A stretch of 64,000 nucleotides of DNA from assembly GCA_015956445.1 (NCBI GenBank), contig WIUZ02000008.1, forward strand, positions 310,001 to 374,000, in the 5' to 3' direction. Source of the stretch: Thelephora terrestris. Its lineage: Eukaryota > Basidiomycota > Agaricomycetes > Thelephorales > Thelephoraceae. The position numbers and the translations under genes were made by a program. Positions 43,539-55,199 of the stretch are shown piece by piece (positions within the stretch are counted from its first letter, which is position 1; every line of letters begins with the position of its first letter). Under the pieces are notes generated by a model. The model was given only the letters and a program-made list of their open reading frames with translations. It did no database searches and had not been told where the DNA came from.

Positions 43539-46500
43539 CTATAGGGAAAGAGCAGTCATGCGCAAAAACATATCACTGTCAATTGTATCTACAACAAAGT
43601 AGTCACCTGGATTGTCACCATCCTCTACAAGCACAGCACCACGAACAATTGACTCAATAGCAATAATTTTGTATGGCCTGCTCTTTACCCGAACACGATA
43701 AAGGCCAAGTTCTCTATCCTTACGCCGAGTACTCCCAGGAGGTAGACCATAGGTCCGAGTGAGAGCCAGGGAGTGGGAATGGGTGCCTGCCTGAATCTTG
43801 AACAGGCATAAGAGTTGAGCAAAGAAGGGTCCACCCTCAGCTGCAACAATTACATGATCAAATCGTGGATGACCAAAAAATGATTCGTTGCAACGGAGGT
43901 AGTCGGTGTTGTCTTGCCAATTGACCATTGACTTATAGGCCACTCGCAGATAGTGAAATTCCTTGACCTAATTATATGTGTTAGTCCTGCTGGCTAGAGG
44001 GGGATAATTTAATCACCATGTGTTCTTTTCGGACTCGATAATAACCCTCCTCCTGAGTGCGAGACTGGTTGACAAATGTTTCCAATAGGTTCAGAAGGTT
44101 GGGGACTGAGAACCCAGCAGGGTTTGTGAGTTCTGAAAGTGGAGTTTCATCCTTTTTTGGAGCACCAAGATAAATGTGAGATATTCCTTCTGGTGCTGTT
44201 GTTGAGGTTGACAAGGCGCCTGTTTGGTCCCTCACGTCTAGCCCCTCTGCCTCCTGTTCCTTTTTCATTTGATCGAACTTGTTGAGTTTGGTACGAATAA
44301 AACAGACAAGATACTCCAAGTGAATGAGATTGAGGATCTGCAATCAATGTGGTCAGAATAGTGTGGTCATAAACTAACTGACATACCTGCTCAGCAACGT
44401 CTCTAAAATTTGTCCGATTGAGATATATTCCTTTCAGTGGCTGGTTGAGACTCTCATTTGTCTTTGTGTTGTAGTTGCGAGTTGCTCCCTTGGCAACAAT
44501 ATCATCAAAAAGATGCTGCAGGGAATGGATTTTTGGGAAATCCCAGTTTTTCGTATCCAGGGCATTGTTTTCATCCCCCATATATTCCTGGTTTAGAGAA
44601 TGTATGGCTGAGATTTAAAAAATATGCAGTATGATGGAGAGAGGACTTACCTCTATAAACCCATAAAATTGAGTCAATTTCTCCCTTCCTGATGCGATGG
44701 TTGCTTCAGTATGTACTTCAAGGCTGGCATAGATGTCAACCTCAATATAGCACCGGAGTGCCTTCAAAAGGAGGTAGCCTGAAGTTCCCTCTTCAAAAAT
44801 GTTGTGTAACACAAACATGGAAATCTGGGTATGAAATTTAGCTATCTTTGCTTCAGAATCTATCCACAAAAATACCTTTGAGAGGTCCTCAAATGTTGAA
44901 CCATCAGAGAATGTTATTGCCATAGCCCCATCAGCAAAGTGGCGAAGTCCACGCCATCGGGGAAAACCCATAATCCTGGCAAATGGTATAAGCAGAGGAC
45001 CAGTAGTTGATAAGGATTGCACTGACTGATTATCGACCTGACCCAATGCTTGCCTTCCATTTGCTTCAACCAATCGTTTTGCCTCCCCCCACAAATGATC
45101 CTTGAACAAACCAAGATGATTCGCATGCAAACGATCAAATGACAGGGCCCTATGGGGATCTGAATTCTCGAGACTCCAGAAAATGTTCTGTAGGGCATAG
45201 AAATCAATTAGATTTCAATCACCATCTAATCTTCACACACCTCCACATTGCGAAGGCCATACTCCTTGAGATGCTCTTCTCGATCTTTTATGGTATTCAT
45301 TGCCACTGCCTCATCATAAACCTTCTCCATACTCTCTGATGTCCGAAGTGGGTGTGTTGACCCATCACACAGCTGGGTCTTTGGGGCCAGACAAACAGGG
45401 CATGGATAGTTGCCACTGCTACCCCGGATAAGTGCCATAAAACACCTTGTTCAAAATATAAGCATAAACACAAGTGAGGAAAATAGCATAAGCAACAACT
45501 CATACTGTTCTTCATAATCAGCTGAGAGGATCAAGATCACAGGGTAGAGATGTCGTACGATCCCATCAGCACATGAGATGTACAACCCAGTTTTTGAAAC
45601 AGCATGAATTGAGTCCATTAACTCATAGAATGAGTCATGCCAAATGACTCGCTTGAAATTCACATAGTCTCGCTTCCCAGATTCCTGTGCTTTCTCTTCC
45701 ATCTTAGTAATATGATATCAGCATGTAAACAGCAGAAAAAATGAACACAGGCTCACGATTGGGAGCCATCCAACTATTCTCCCTCCCCCAATGCCAGTGC
45801 CATTTCTTAAGTTAACAGGAAGATTTGTACACCGTGCAATTACTGGGTAGCCCTTTTGGGTACCAAAGGAAGACAGTTTTGTCTTGTCCGCAAAAAAACA
45901 GAATGTGAGGGGCTTTGCATCTTTTGGAAGGTTTGTCTGATAAGTGAGAAGTGAGATCATAACTGTCAGACCTGGATGGTTTATGGACCTACTTGGATTT
46001 CCCAGAAGCGGTCTGCAGTCCATGGTTCATCAAAGACCCGGACCCATGACTCTGAGCTGCTGTCAAACTTTGAAACATGCTGAGCATCCCAAACAAAGTG
46101 GTGAATGAGATCTTCATCCTGCAACATCTCCTCTGCCCACCCCATGATTGGTCGCACCAAGACATCAAATTGACATTCATCATCTTTGTACTTGGGGGTG
46201 ATGGTCCTCTTTTCGAACTAGCATAACAAATTAATTAGTATCGAAACAGCCATAAACTTTGGATGATACCTTTGTCAATCGATTGGCAGCAATTTTGAAT
46301 GTATCTGCCATATCCTTATGGTTTGATATGGTGAAACTTCCCTGTCCCTTGTTGATGCATCTGTGAAACAGCTTTATTAGTGCATCCACTTGTCCCCTTG
46401 TCATTCCAGTCTCCAGTGCAATTTCGGCAAACTCAAAATCCTCCCTTGTTCGAAATGGAGCCCATGGTTCAGGGTCTGCTGTTGTGCTAGCTGCTGTGGT

Positions 46501-47006
46501 TGGTTGTCGGTATTCATCGAGTTTAAAGACTTCAGTTTGACGTCCACTGTTTGGGTGATATTCAACTCGGATGTCATCATCCACATAAGTGTGAGTTTGG
46601 TGAGAGCTATCGCCTGTGTGGTCCATGATAGGGGTGGTGCCACCATAATCCACGGCTGTAATTAGTGGTCAAAGGGATGAGCCAGGCAACTGAGAGGGAG
46701 CTACACTCAACCGGCATCTTTTGCTGTGCTATCCAACAGTGATCGCCCACCATGGGAATCTCTTTCCCATGGAGCAATGAACCTGGGAGCTGGGAGAGTA
46801 CCTAAACGAAAATTGATTATGTAGATGCCCACTTATGACATGTAAAACTCACTTTGAGGCTCAGCCACAAATTCCGCACGAAATTGTTCCTCCCTCACAG
46901 CATTATCAAGCTTTTTCTTGCAAGCTTTTTTATGGCTCCCAATGCCTGAAGGCTTGAATCCCTTGCCACAGTGAGGGCATATGGACTTTTCTCTGCCTGA
47001 TGCCAT
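43539..47006 (-). CDS. Plavaka-type (CACTA/CMC) transposase
   Basis: Read from the ATG at 47006: an N-terminal zinc finger CPHCGKGFKPSGIGSHKKAC, then RTREDFEFAEIALETGM, FEKRTITPKYKDDECQFDVL, WTADRFWEIQ, and the hallmark blocks FFADKTKLSSFGTQKGYPVI and NGTGIGGGRIVGWLPIV (45740-45900). Next come DGIVRHLYPVILILSADYEE, NYPCPVCLAPKTQL, SFDRLHANHLGLFKDHLWGE, FPRWRGLRHFADG, and a C-terminal domain with a lysine/arginine-rich loop ending at 43539. About eight short introns keep the frame, giving roughly 1000 aa. I see no stop that splicing would not remove, so it may be active. Plavaka elements cut and paste DNA in the nucleus and make 3-bp target duplications. Confidence 0.8.
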
Positions 47007-47215
47007 CGGATAAGGAGAAGAAGGGAGTCGGAAGAAAAGGGGAAGCACAGCCTTCCCACGATCCTGGTCAGAATCAAGCCCCGCACGCACACCAGCCTGG
47101 TCTCTCAGCAGGCTCTCGACTTACGGATCTCTGCCATCCCAGAGGTTCAGGAGCTCAACGAAATCCGGCGGGAACAGGTCACCCGTTTCAGTTTCTACTG
47201 GCTCTACGCAGCGCA

Positions 47216-48535
47216 GTAGCTGGCACTGCGATCGTTATCGCCGAAATACGAATATCGGGGGCGGCAGGTTGCCATCAAAGTGTTGAAGATGTACGTGAAC
47301 AACGACCCGCGAAAGGTCACTTGCGTGAGTCACCGTCGCCCTCTGAAGAAACAAGCTACCCACTGACGTGTTGACCGTAAACCACGTAGAGGTTATGCAA
47401 GGAGTCCATCATGTGGAGATTCGTCTGTCATCCAAACGTGTTGCCACTGTTGGGAGCGACGATGTCTGAGGGCCAGTTTGCGATGGCATCCGAGTGGATG
47501 CCGAACGGCGACATTAACCAGTTCGTGAAGGCGCGCAAGGATGTAAATTGGTTTGAGCTTGTAAGTCATAGTTTGAGCTCCTGTGGTCTTCGTTTACGCT
47601 AACGGTCGAGTGATTATTGTAGCTTAGGGGCGCCACAGAGGGCTTGGTTTATATGCACGAGCAGGGGACGGCCCATGGAGACCTTAAGGGGGTACGTTCT
47701 CAAGTGCAATGCCCACCCTCTATCGCTGATGGATATTGTTTAGGCAAACATCCTCATTGATGAAAACGGCCACGCCCGCCTAGCTGACTTCGGTCTACTT
47801 GCGATCATATCAGACGGCGTGAACGTTTCATCCTCGAACTCATTAGGACAAGCCGGCATGCACCGATGGATGAGCCCGGAACTCTTGGATCCGGAGGAGT
47901 TTTCCCTCAAACACAGTTGCTTGACGGAACATTCGGATTGTTACGCGCTCGGAATGGTCATGTATGAAGTCCTAAGTGGAAATTTACCGTTCCACTGCTA
48001 CAAGAACTCTGCCGCTATCGGGAGGATTCTTAGAGGTGAACGTCCTGTACGCCCGCCGGGGGAATGGTTCAATGACGACGTTTGGAATTTGATGGAGGAT
48101 TGCTGGAAGCCCAACCCACGCGACCGTTCGAAGACCACGGACATACTCCGTTACCTGGAGAAGGCTGCAGGGTCGTGGTCACCACCTCAGGTGGTCAACT
48201 TGAACTCAAGCTTTGAGGGCAGCATGAACGAGAACGAAGTATCTTCCATCGTCGCGAGACGGTTTTCGCCCTCGTTCCGTCCCGGTTCCAATACAATGCG
48301 CGTATCTGGTGATAGTGTCTCCCCGCCGTACCACCACGCACATACCAGGAAATCGTTGAGTGCCTATCAGCATGCCGCCTACGCTTTCGCCCGATGTGAG
48401 ACCGGTCGCGTCGCTCAATGCTTATTACATACACTCGTCGCCCACCCCCCTTCACCAGACCGTCTTGATCGCTATTCTATTTTCGTGCCTCGACGGCACG
48501 ATATCATTATCGCCTTGACCGACCCTTTACGATAA
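47216..48535 (+). pseudogene. NLR-type protein kinase, N-terminally truncated
   Basis: Same kinase family and exon pattern as the two fusion genes: YRGRQVAIKVLKMY (lysine strand, near 47256), exon from 47390 (RLCKESIMWRFVCHPNVLPL), MHEQGTAHGDLKG near 47655, ADFGLLAII near 47783 and the C-lobe to 48535 with a long unusual tail. The strands carrying the glycine-rich loop are missing, and TAG at 47213 separates the lysine strand from upstream coding-like sequence (VQELNEIRREQVTRFSFYW). It lies head to head with the Plavaka gene, whose insertion may have removed the NACHT part. A transcript starting downstream would lack a complete N-lobe. Confidence 0.7.
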
Positions 48536-49363
48536 CAACCATACATTCTTTCTACACAATCATCTACCGCACTCGCTTTCACACATGCAATTCCCACGAC
48601 TACACGGACCAAACAACTGCTTACTTGGCTTTCTTGCTTTTTGCCACTACTTGGTTCGGGTCGGTTGCCTCTTCGGATGCTCGGAGATCGTGTTGCCGGC
48701 TGTTCGGGATGAAAGTTAAGGCCTACAATGGTAAGTCTTCAGTCGCCGTCTCTTCGCGCAAACCAGGTCGCTTTCACCTTGACCATCATATATGTGATAG
48801 ATCTCGTGCTCGTCTCGACGTACCGCAAACACCTCCTTTCCATCAACCACATCCAAACGCTCCTCTACCATCAAGTTGACACCGCTGACGGCCGACGTAG
48901 TCTAAGGGCGCCGCCTCTCCTTCTTTGCTCAATCTTTCACGTTCCGTACCAGAGTTGGGTCCTCGCTTCACGCTATGAATCCCTTCCGAACCGCCTCCAG
49001 TATGAATGATCACGGGAAAGCCATCAAACTTACATACCACGCCGAAATCCCGAAGTCGTTTGAACCTTTGGTGGATGCGCCGATAAACTTGAACTTTTGC
49101 TGCGCCGCCGATTCCAGCTCGTGCTCAAGGTCACCGTTTCCATGTAATGGTATCCCACCTTCTTCTCAAATTACTTTCAAAACCCCTCACTTTCTCTTCC
49201 CCAGATGCGCTCACACCCGATGGATTTCGGGAAACGGACGGACTTCTTGTCGAGTCCGTTGTTCGGTTGTAAATATGTCGCTCCTTCATGCTGGCCGACC
49301 ATTCCAATGGCTGATGAAGAGCTGTAAATGTCCCTGCTTAGGCGACAGCCAGCTCTCTATTTT
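48536..49363. other. Unassigned, possible exons
   Basis: Plus-strand pieces such as TPDGFRETDGLLVESVV (near 49207) after a good intron boundary (49144-49204) suggest a former gene, but frames do not join into a product I can name. Confidence 0.3.
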
Positions 49364-49483
49364 AATTGAATTGCATGCCTGGCCGGCAACTTTAATGGTA
49401 TTTTGAGCCGGACAGACAACCTCAATTTAATTTCGTGCCAGATTGGCAACTGTAATCTAATTTTGTGCCGGATCGGCAACTTC
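49364..49483 (+). repeat. 30-bp minisatellite, four units
   Basis: Exact 30-bp period with units starting at 49364, 49394, 49424 and 49454 and a decayed fifth at 49484. Consensus is close to AATTTAATTTTGTGCCGGAT followed by CGGCAACTTC. Units 3 and 4 are most alike. Confidence 0.85.
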
Positions 49484-49519
49484 AATCTCAACTCTCATTG
49501 GCTTTCAAGTAATTAAAGT

Positions 49520-50283
49520 CACGTGGGATTATAATTTCCCAAAAAAATTTGCGACATACGCTACGCCTCCTGTCGAGAACGAGGCTCCCCTTCCTACTCC
49601 TGCTCCTGCTCTGGCTTCTGTCTTGGATCCTTCCAATAAGGAGAACTGCAAGCGCTGCCCCATCACTCCTTGGGTTCCCTTGGAACGGTTGATTCCTGTC
49701 GAGGAGATGGAGGTCGATAAAGCCGAGGAAGCTCCCAGGGTTGTCGAGGTACGTCCAGCTAGTACTGTTACTGGTCAGTGTTGTAAACACTCCCAGTATC
49801 GTCGCGGTCATTGTATGACAGCCTCCAATCCTTACCCTCGTCCAGTTGAGTCAGATGGTGACCAATCTGGTCGAGATGAGGGAAGACGGTTCCAATACAG
49901 CATCAACCAACCACTCCAACAGGTCGCCTCTGAGGTCCAGTGTAGGCACCTCACTAGGCTCGCCGTTGCCGATCCCACCCAGGGGTCCGATGAGGGAGAT
50001 GGTGGTTCACTCTTCGACTACGTTGACAGCGCTGCCAAATAGTCACCCAGTCCTGGAGATGTTGAACCAGGTACTCCAAAGTTCGGTGACATCTGGGCGG
50101 CTGGTGGGACCCTTCAAAGGAGTCTCTTCCTATCGACTTGAGCTATTCATCGAGTTGAGAAACGAGGATGGGGATGCCATGCTCGGAGAGCTGCTTGCTG
50201 GGAGAGGAGGTTGGCTGAACTGGGGTGGACAGCTCGAGCATTGGGTGCCCATAGAAGATACAATCGACTACTAGCTTTGGACT
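49520..50283 (+). pseudogene. Unassigned coding remnant
   Basis: 49562-49750 reads TPPVENEAPLPTPAPALAS, DPSNKENCKRCPITPWVPLE and EEMEVDKAEEAPRVVEV, an acidic protein with one Cys-x-x-Cys. Continuations at 50060-50270 lie in other frames. It ends about 170 bp before sequence that matches the 3' end of the TG...CA elements, so it might be the gene of an older, diverged relative. No domain recognised. Confidence 0.3.
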
Positions 50284-50448
50284 TTCCGTAGTACTAGTGT
50301 AACGTTCCGTCTTGTGCCTTGAATACACTGTGCGTCTTTGTTGTTTGGATGATTGGAATGGAGGATAAGGAGTGTGAAGCATTCAAACATAAGAAAGGGT
50401 AAGAAGAGTTCGAAGAAAGAGCATGTTATAAAAAGTTTAAAAATACCA

Positions 50449-50533
50449 TGTTTAGGGCAGGGCACCAAATAACTTACTGGTGATGAGCCAGAGAATGAAA
50501 GGAAAAAGAGGGTTAAACAGTGGAATTATCACA
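50449..50533 (+). mobile_element. 3' terminus of a diverged TG...CA element
   Basis: TGTTTAGGGCAGGGCACC to ATTATCACA matches the last 85-90 bp of elements A, B and C (for example 35490-35574), including GGTGATGAG and GGGTTAAAC. The sequence before it aligns only loosely. No second end or target duplication was found. Confidence 0.6.
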
Positions 50534-51035
50534 GTCAAGAGCAGCTATGAACAATCATACATTTTGATATCCCTATATTTTATGCAGACAAACTTTCCAT
50601 GCCTTATTTTTCTCACCTGACCAGCCTCAATCTGTGTTACACTAATGTCATTAGTCACAGACATGTTCCTTTGATTCTTCCTTTCTAGATACCTTAGCAC
50701 AGATCCTTTCCACCCCCACTCTAGGCACCTTTACCACTTTTTGGTCATTAGCTTCCTTATATATCTATGCAATTCTCACTTTTTGTCTCATCAGCTCTTA
50801 TCTCTTGTATTCACTGAGGAGTACATATCTCTCTATCCATTCCCTCTTCACTAGTAATTTACTAGCTCCATAGCACTGTTCTCACTGCTATGTTTCTGTT
50901 ACTTACTAAATATAGAGACTCCCCAGCAAAGATGGAAAAAGCTGAGGTAAAGCAGCAAGATTGTCCGGACAAGCATAATCCAACAAAAAACTGAATTCTA
51001 GTAAACAAGGAAACATTGGTGCAGTAGAATATGAG
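50534..51035. other. No gene assigned
   Basis: CpG-poor, pyrimidine-rich sequence without convincing open frames. Confidence 0.4.
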
Positions 51036-51039
51036 AACA

Positions 51040-51260
51040 CTATTTTCTGGCAATATGCATGTGGATTGCAGCATGCACACTTCATTGGCGAACACACGTC
51101 AGTGTTTACTGTGCCCAAAATCATGCCCTCCCTCCTAATCATTGGTTCTTGGAGATCAAATTCCTGTCCTGGATGGAGGTTCTCCCTGTGCTTTGTTCTG
51201 CCAAGAGTGCAATTGATGGTTTGCAGGATGCTGAAGACCGGCTGGAGGTGCACAACCAAT
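51040..51260 (+). pseudogene. NACHT-gene C-terminal relic
   Basis: Reads QYACGLQHAHFIGEHTSVFT in one frame and LEIKFLSWMEVLPVLCSAKS, AIDGLQDAEDRLEV in the next. This corresponds to the end of the NACHT exon in all three genes (for example 22575-22766), including the position of its 3' splice donor. Only this exon end survives, and it is CpG-poor like the WD40 half of the gene at 20059. Confidence 0.75.
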
Positions 51261-51525
51261 TCTGTTGCGTGCAAAACCCCCTGTGATGATATACCGTCCA
51301 AATGGTCACCTCATAAGATTGGAAAGAAGGCTATCTATACTACATACGTACAGCAAGAATGGTAGGCAGTTTTTGAGAGCGATGCCTCGTCGCTGCAGTA
51401 AACCCTCCCGGCCAACAGTGTTTTGAGAAAACAAATACAGTTTGCCCCCTCATCCGTGGTATCGTGAACATCGCCCCGCCTACACCAAGCATCTAAGTGA
51501 GAGAAAATAGACAGCGGCAAGTGCC

Positions 51526-54263
51526 TCAGAACAACACAGCGGCAATCTTTCCCAAAATCGTCGTCGGGGGAATCTCCGGTCGCTCCGTCTCCTCCATCGT
51601 AGGAATATTCGTCACGAGGTCGGCGTCCTTCAACGCGGGTATTTTGGACCTGTACACGATCTTGTAACCGAGGTATAGAACGATGAAGATCGGAATGTTG
51701 ATGTCTGGGTGTGAGGGGGGAGAAAAGCTGAAATCAGTCTGGCGCGAAAACCGGAGATGGAAAAGGTCCACAAAGAGAGAGAACACAGACAGGCGGTGAG
51801 GAACTTTGAGACGTCCCATTTGTAGAAGACCGTGAAACCGTTGACGAGGATGAAGAACGTCGTCCAGAGGATTGCCCAAATGCTGAGGAACGGCTGGAAC
51901 GGTGACTTGTATGCGAACCTGCTCTTGTCGTTTCGGTCCACATTCTGAACTCGGCAAGCGGCCCCTAATATAACATAACTAGGTTGGTGATCGTTCGCGA
52001 GTTTGAAGGAAATCGATGATGTGGCTTACAGAAGCGAAGGAAGGTCAAGTTGATAGTCCACCAACCGATAAAGATTCCAAGAGTCGAGATGCTGATGAAC
52101 CACCTGTTCGAAGAGGTCCATGAGAAAACCAGTCACAGCTAACAGCTGCTTGTACGAAGCTCACGTGAAAACCTGTGAAGATCCGCTCTTGACTGCCATG
52201 AATGCCAACCAGGGGAAGCAAGACTAAAGAATGTGATCCGTTAGAATCGTCCGCAAGACGCCCACCGGAGATCCAGGGCCACATACGCAGACCGCAAGGG
52301 CGGCTATGGGAAGACCGTCCTTTGTGCAGTAGGAAACCCATCGTGGAGCTAGCCCTCGGAGGCCCAATCCGTAGAGGATACGAGAGGCAGCGAACATGAC
52401 GCTGCTCGAAGCGGAGAGGGCGCTCGTGAAAATTCCGGCATTTACTATGGACGGAAGGACTGGAGGGGCGTCAGTAGGCAACCCAAGGAGGCGCTATCGC
52501 TCGTGCATACTCTTTATTCCCGCACGCTCCATGGCGATTATGTAAGGACTTTGCGCGGCGGTGCCGGTCTGTCGGAGAAGGCGAGGGTCGTTAGACGAAA
52601 CGGTCATTCCGATGATCAAGGTACCGCAGATATAAAATAGGAAAATGCGCCAGAAGACACGACGGACGGCCTTGACGACGTTGCGGCGTGGGCTCTCGGC
52701 TTCAGAAGCAGTGCTAGGTTAAAGTGGGGCCAGTCAGCGACCGGTATTTTGCGGATAACTGGACTCTAGAGGAACCCTTACATGGCAACCTAGATGAATA
52801 TCGCTCAGTGACCTGTGACTACCGAAACGTGGAAAACGTGGGGGGGCTCACGATTTCCATACCGGCGAAACCAAAGGCGGCCTGAACGATCGAAGACATG
52901 ATGGCGAGGAACCGGTCCAGATTTGGTTTTGTTGGTTCGAGTCCCAGTTGGTTGAAGGCACCAGGATTCTTCCAGTACTGGAAAACACAACTTAACCGAG
53001 AATCGGTGACCAAAGGCGGAAGCATACTTACACGGAACCCGAGTCGGTCATGGTCCGGTCCTCCTCCGAGATCAATGATCAAACCAAGGAGAATGAGACC
53101 AGTGAGCATCGTAACTGCGCCGAGTCAAAACTCTCAACACCAGATATCCAACTAAGTCGTGTGTGACTTACGCTTTATGATCGCAAACGTGAACTCGGCT
53201 AAAGATTCTTGTGAGACGGATCTCTCTGCACGAGAGCACGCGGAGATTACCTTCGCCGAAGTACTTCACACCTAGGAAGTTCACACCGATGACGAAAAAG
53301 ACGACAACGGCGATGTAGATCGGCAGGTGGTTGAGCTGATCGTTAGCGGTCAGTTACTATGCGTGAGGAACCGCCCGCTCGAAACCCACATTGCTGTCCC
53401 AGTACGTGATCACAATCGAGGAAGCAGTGATTTCAGCGGGAACTCCGATAGCAGCGGTCTGCAGGAGTCGGTCAGCGTCCCTTGGAAATACAGTTGACAA
53501 AGAGCGCACGTAGAAGTAGTTCTAATCGTTTGGGAGGCGGAAACTCCGCGATTAACAACTAAAGCCATATCGAATGAATGAACACCGTACCCATCCAATC
53601 TAAAATATCGCAAAATCAGAAAAAAACACGTCGGATCGATCGAAGCTTCCAACGCTTACCGCGAATCCGAGAGCAGGGTCCACCCATCGCGCGGCTGTAA
53701 TGAAATCGCGTGATGAGATAAAGACGCCAAGCCTCGTGAGGGGTGACATTACCGAAAAGCGGGAAAGATCCCTGCAATGAACGCGCTCAGTAAATGTGAA
53801 CTTTGGAAGCGAAGCAACCACTCACAGAAATAGGAGCATACGCAGCCAACTCGCACACGGCACAAAGGGTACTATGGATCCAATTAGTCTTCCCCGCCAA
53901 CGGGTCGATTTGCTTGAGAGACCAACGCATATGACACGCTACCAACGAGGATATACGCAATCAAAGCACCAGCAGGACCCGCGGTTGCAAGAACAAAACC
54001 GGAATTCAAGAAAAGTCCTGTGCCAATCGTCCCCGCGATGGCAATCCTATACCATGAATGAGACCTGGCAGTTTATAAGAAAGCAGAGTAGAAGGCGGGA
54101 CTCACATCTGAATATGCCTCTGCTTCAGACGACGCCGGACCATATCATCCGGATCCCGCGACCCTCCTGCAGTGTATGACCTGTTTCCGCTAGACGATGA
54201 GCTGTCATCCTTCTTCTCGTTTGTGTTGACACGGACGACGGCAGGGGCTTCAATATCGGACAT
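51526..54263 (-). CDS. Amino-acid permease (APC/AAP family)
   Basis: Read from the ATG at 54263: a Ser/Asp-rich cytosolic start (MSDIEAPAVVRVNTNEKKDD), then IAIAGTIGTGLFLNSGFVLA, PAGALIAYILVG, CAVCELAAYAPIS, FVDPALGF-like RWVDPALGFAVS, TMLTGLILLGLIIDLGGG, AAFGFAGMEIV, IFLFYICGTLIIGMTVSS, SALSASSSVMFAASRILYGL, LGIFIGWWTINLTFLRFYRG and a C-terminal tail ending TTILGKIAAVLF at 51526. These are the consensus segments of the yeast-type amino-acid permeases, with twelve membrane spans expected at the plasma membrane. About ten short introns interrupt it. Substrate cannot be told. It looks intact. Confidence 0.8.
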
Positions 54264-54452
54264 CGTGAGCTCGGGGCCACCGGGCTGAGAGGAAGGAGGA
54301 AAGGGGAAAGGGGTGAAGAGAATGAAACGCTTCTGAATGTCGTCGCGCTTGTATACATACTTCGCCGAGGCTATAAACAGAGCCTGAGATCTGAGAAGGT
54401 GAGACGCCATTTGAGTGCAGGAAGTCAAACGTTTCCATCAGCATTCAGTGCT

Positions 54453-54907
54453 TCAAGCTTCAAGCTTCATTGACTGCCGAATTGTACTGAGGAGCACTCC
54501 GATGCAATGACGTGTCGACGCTTGAGAGGCACGACGTGACGAAGAGCGTCTGCCACCTGCAGTGGAGCTGAAAAGACCACCTGCGAGCGACGGCGTTTCC
54601 ACCGCACGGAGATGAAGAACGGGGATAAACATCAAGTCCACGCTCGGGCAGCTGAGTGTAGTAAACATCACTGGGCGTAGGCTCGAATTCAGAGGCGAGG
54701 AGGACGGGATTAGGGACGATATCATCCACGAAGGAGAAATAGTCTCCAGCCGCTCGAATTGACCTTCACTAAATCGGAGAGGGCTAACGTCAAGCGCCAC
54801 CTGTTCAGCCACAGATATCTCCGAGCTACTGCCGGTCCGGGAATCATCACGCACCGTACCTTATATGAGCCGAGGACCCACCAGAATGTATACGGGGACT
54901 TGGACAA
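54453..54907 (-). other. Possible small coding region
   Basis: Two overlapping minus-strand frames (RDDSRTGSSSEISVAEQVAL, and DIVPNPVLLASEFEPTPSDV continuing to NEA at 54460) could be two exons of a short Ser-rich protein ending near 54460. No family recognised. Confidence 0.3.
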
Positions 54908-55039
54908 TCAAACAAGATAACGAGAAGCAAATTGTATGGGTTTTCGATTTTCACGTTTACAGCTTAGCCACAACGGGCGGGTACAGGAGAAAGTAGAAAG
55001 ACGATTCGTAGCCACGACGGAGGCGCGCACGTTCAGCGC

Positions 55040-55197
55040 TTAGCACTTGCACTCGGTGTCACCAGGCTTGCACTCGCAGCTGTGGGACGCGGGTCAGTAT
55101 AAATCCCACACGGCGAACGAACAACGAGGGGTGTGGCGAACCTCTTTGCGCATTCGCAGGGTCCGGTGCAGGCACATTTGCAGGCGCAGTCAGCCAT
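55040..55197 (-). CDS. Metallothionein, 31 aa
   Basis: Two exons, 55142-55197 and 55040-55079, join in phase across a 62-nt intron. The product has 10 cysteines in 31 residues, in pairs Cys-x-Cys at residues 4/6, 8/10, 14/16, 20/22 and 29/31, no aromatic residue, and lysines between the pairs. This is the pattern of small fungal metallothioneins that bind Cu(I), Zn or Cd in the cytosol. The gene stands alone between the permease and a gene-poor stretch. Confidence 0.85.
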
Positions 55198-55199
55198 GT

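Noticed and set aside
43000-47300. CACTG/CAGTG pairs around the Plavaka gene as element ends.
   Set aside because: Individual CACTG words occur, but none pair as longer inverted repeats with a 3-bp duplication.
25378-50450. CCATG before TGTCAGGACC at 25383 and CCATG before TTTAGGGCAGGGCACC at 50450 look like the two sides of one 25-kb insertion into a single old element.
   Set aside because: The sequence left of 50445 does not end in CA and aligns loosely with the normal 3' region of the elements, so 50449-50533 is better explained as a separate diverged copy. The interval also holds unrelated host genes and no polymerase genes.
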